From Ophiothrix spiculata (lineage: Eukaryota > Echinodermata > Ophiuroidea > Amphilepidida > Ophiotrichidae), in the NCBI GenBank assembly GCA_000969725.1, contig JXSR01S009238.1: DNA of 29,746 nt, one strand, 5' to 3'. This document shows, one piece after another, positions 29,620 to 29,746 of this stretch. The position numbers were made by a program, and so were the translations under genes. Below the pieces are notes generated by a model. That model was given only the letters and a program-made list of their open reading frames with translations. It did no database searches and had not been told where the DNA came from. How positions within the stretch are numbered: position 1 is the first letter of the stretch; each line of letters opens with the position of its first letter.

Positions 29620-29746
29620 AGACTCTATGTAAAATTGTCATTCACAGCTTTCTGCTTATAAGAGCAAATTCTACACAACAATACAATTAAAATGTAGGTT
29701 AAAGTCAATTACATCCGGAATGACATTCCCTGGAAGTTAAAGATAC

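Larger units (their letters stand above)
26215..29746 (+). repeat. Large non-coding repeat, copy 3 (runs off the window)
   Basis: It starts within the head region (GCAGTGGACTGCCTTG-type sequence of copy 2 near 14728; here TTCAGTGGACTGCCTTG), so the first roughly 350 bp of the unit is missing. Block D, the C-rich block, A, B and A' follow in the same order and orientation. It carries its own insertions at 27950-28422 and 29420-29619. A' is cut by the window edge. Confidence 0.85.
28437..29746 (+). repeat. A-B-A' sub-unit in copy 3 (incomplete)
   Basis: Monomer A at about 28437-28712, spacer without MITE (near 28873), block B at about 28993-29120, then a partial second block B (about 29310-29419), the hAT-like insertion and the start of A' (about 29693). 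Confidence 0.8.

Noticed and set aside
29195..29641. Minus-strand 148-codon frame
   Set aside because: It spans three unrelated pieces (block B duplicate, hAT-like end and spacer). The PPGPP and poly-His stretches come from G-rich and GAT-rich DNA.
1..29746. Bacterial operons, CRISPR arrays, functional tRNA or rRNA genes
   Set aside because: No compact coding layout, no regular short repeats with spacers, and tRNA-like heads occur only inside SINE relics.

Overview
This is eukaryotic, AT-rich, intergenic DNA that is almost entirely repeats and transposable elements. I see no host gene that I can support, and no bacterial, phage or CRISPR content. The element mix (CR1/L2-group LINEs, a tRNA-derived SINE, a mariner-like element with TA target duplication, a hAT-like end and many short inverted-repeat elements) suggests a marine invertebrate animal. 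A hemichordate, echinoderm or cephalochordate would fit, but the sequence alone does not decide it.

Layout, left half. About 360-3241 is a 5'-truncated LINE on the minus strand. Its 856-codon frame is still open and covers the end of the endonuclease, the whole reverse transcriptase and the C-terminal region. It ends in a GCGC-stem hairpin and a (TTA)n tail. About 4.0-4.2 kb holds a decayed tRNA-derived SINE. About 5.0-5.56 kb holds a short inverted-repeat element. About 7.36-7.68 kb holds a scattered ACCCTATSTGAGAC motif. A perfect palindrome lies at 8341-8368. The rest of 3.2-9.2 kb is featureless AT-rich DNA.

Layout, right half. From 9226 to the end, the window consists of three copies of one multi-kilobase non-coding repeat. 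Copy 1 is 9226-14370 and copy 2 is 14371 to about 24510; these are in direct tandem. Copy 3 runs from about 26215 to the window edge. Within each copy is a roughly 1.1-1.5 kb sub-unit: a 300-bp monomer A, a spacer, a GAT/GGT-rich block B and a related monomer A'. The sub-unit occurs once in copy 1, three times in tandem in copy 2 and at least once in copy 3. Two neighbouring sub-units in copy 2 share 1,015 bp with no difference that I could find, including a 365-bp MITE.

Because the three copies are homologous, each serves as an empty site for insertions in the others. This gives direct support for several insertions: a 28-bp-TIR element (9576-10661) with a MITE nested inside it (9902-10361), a small CACTG element (10785-11231), a LINE fragment (within about 15680-16678), a mariner-like element that contains an 890-N assembly gap (17207-19294), the CCGTATTCG MITE (20116-20480 and 21617-21981), a CAGG..CCTG element (27950-28422) and a hAT-like end (about 29420-29619).

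Between copies 2 and 3 lie a foldback element (24642-24873), a 96-bp tandem duplication and a SINE (about 25531-25828) whose 3' hairpin and A/T-rich tail resemble the tails of the two LINEs. That resemblance suggests LINE machinery mobilised it. The most interesting content is the amplification history of the 3-copy block and this shared 3'-tail architecture, rather than any protein-coding system.
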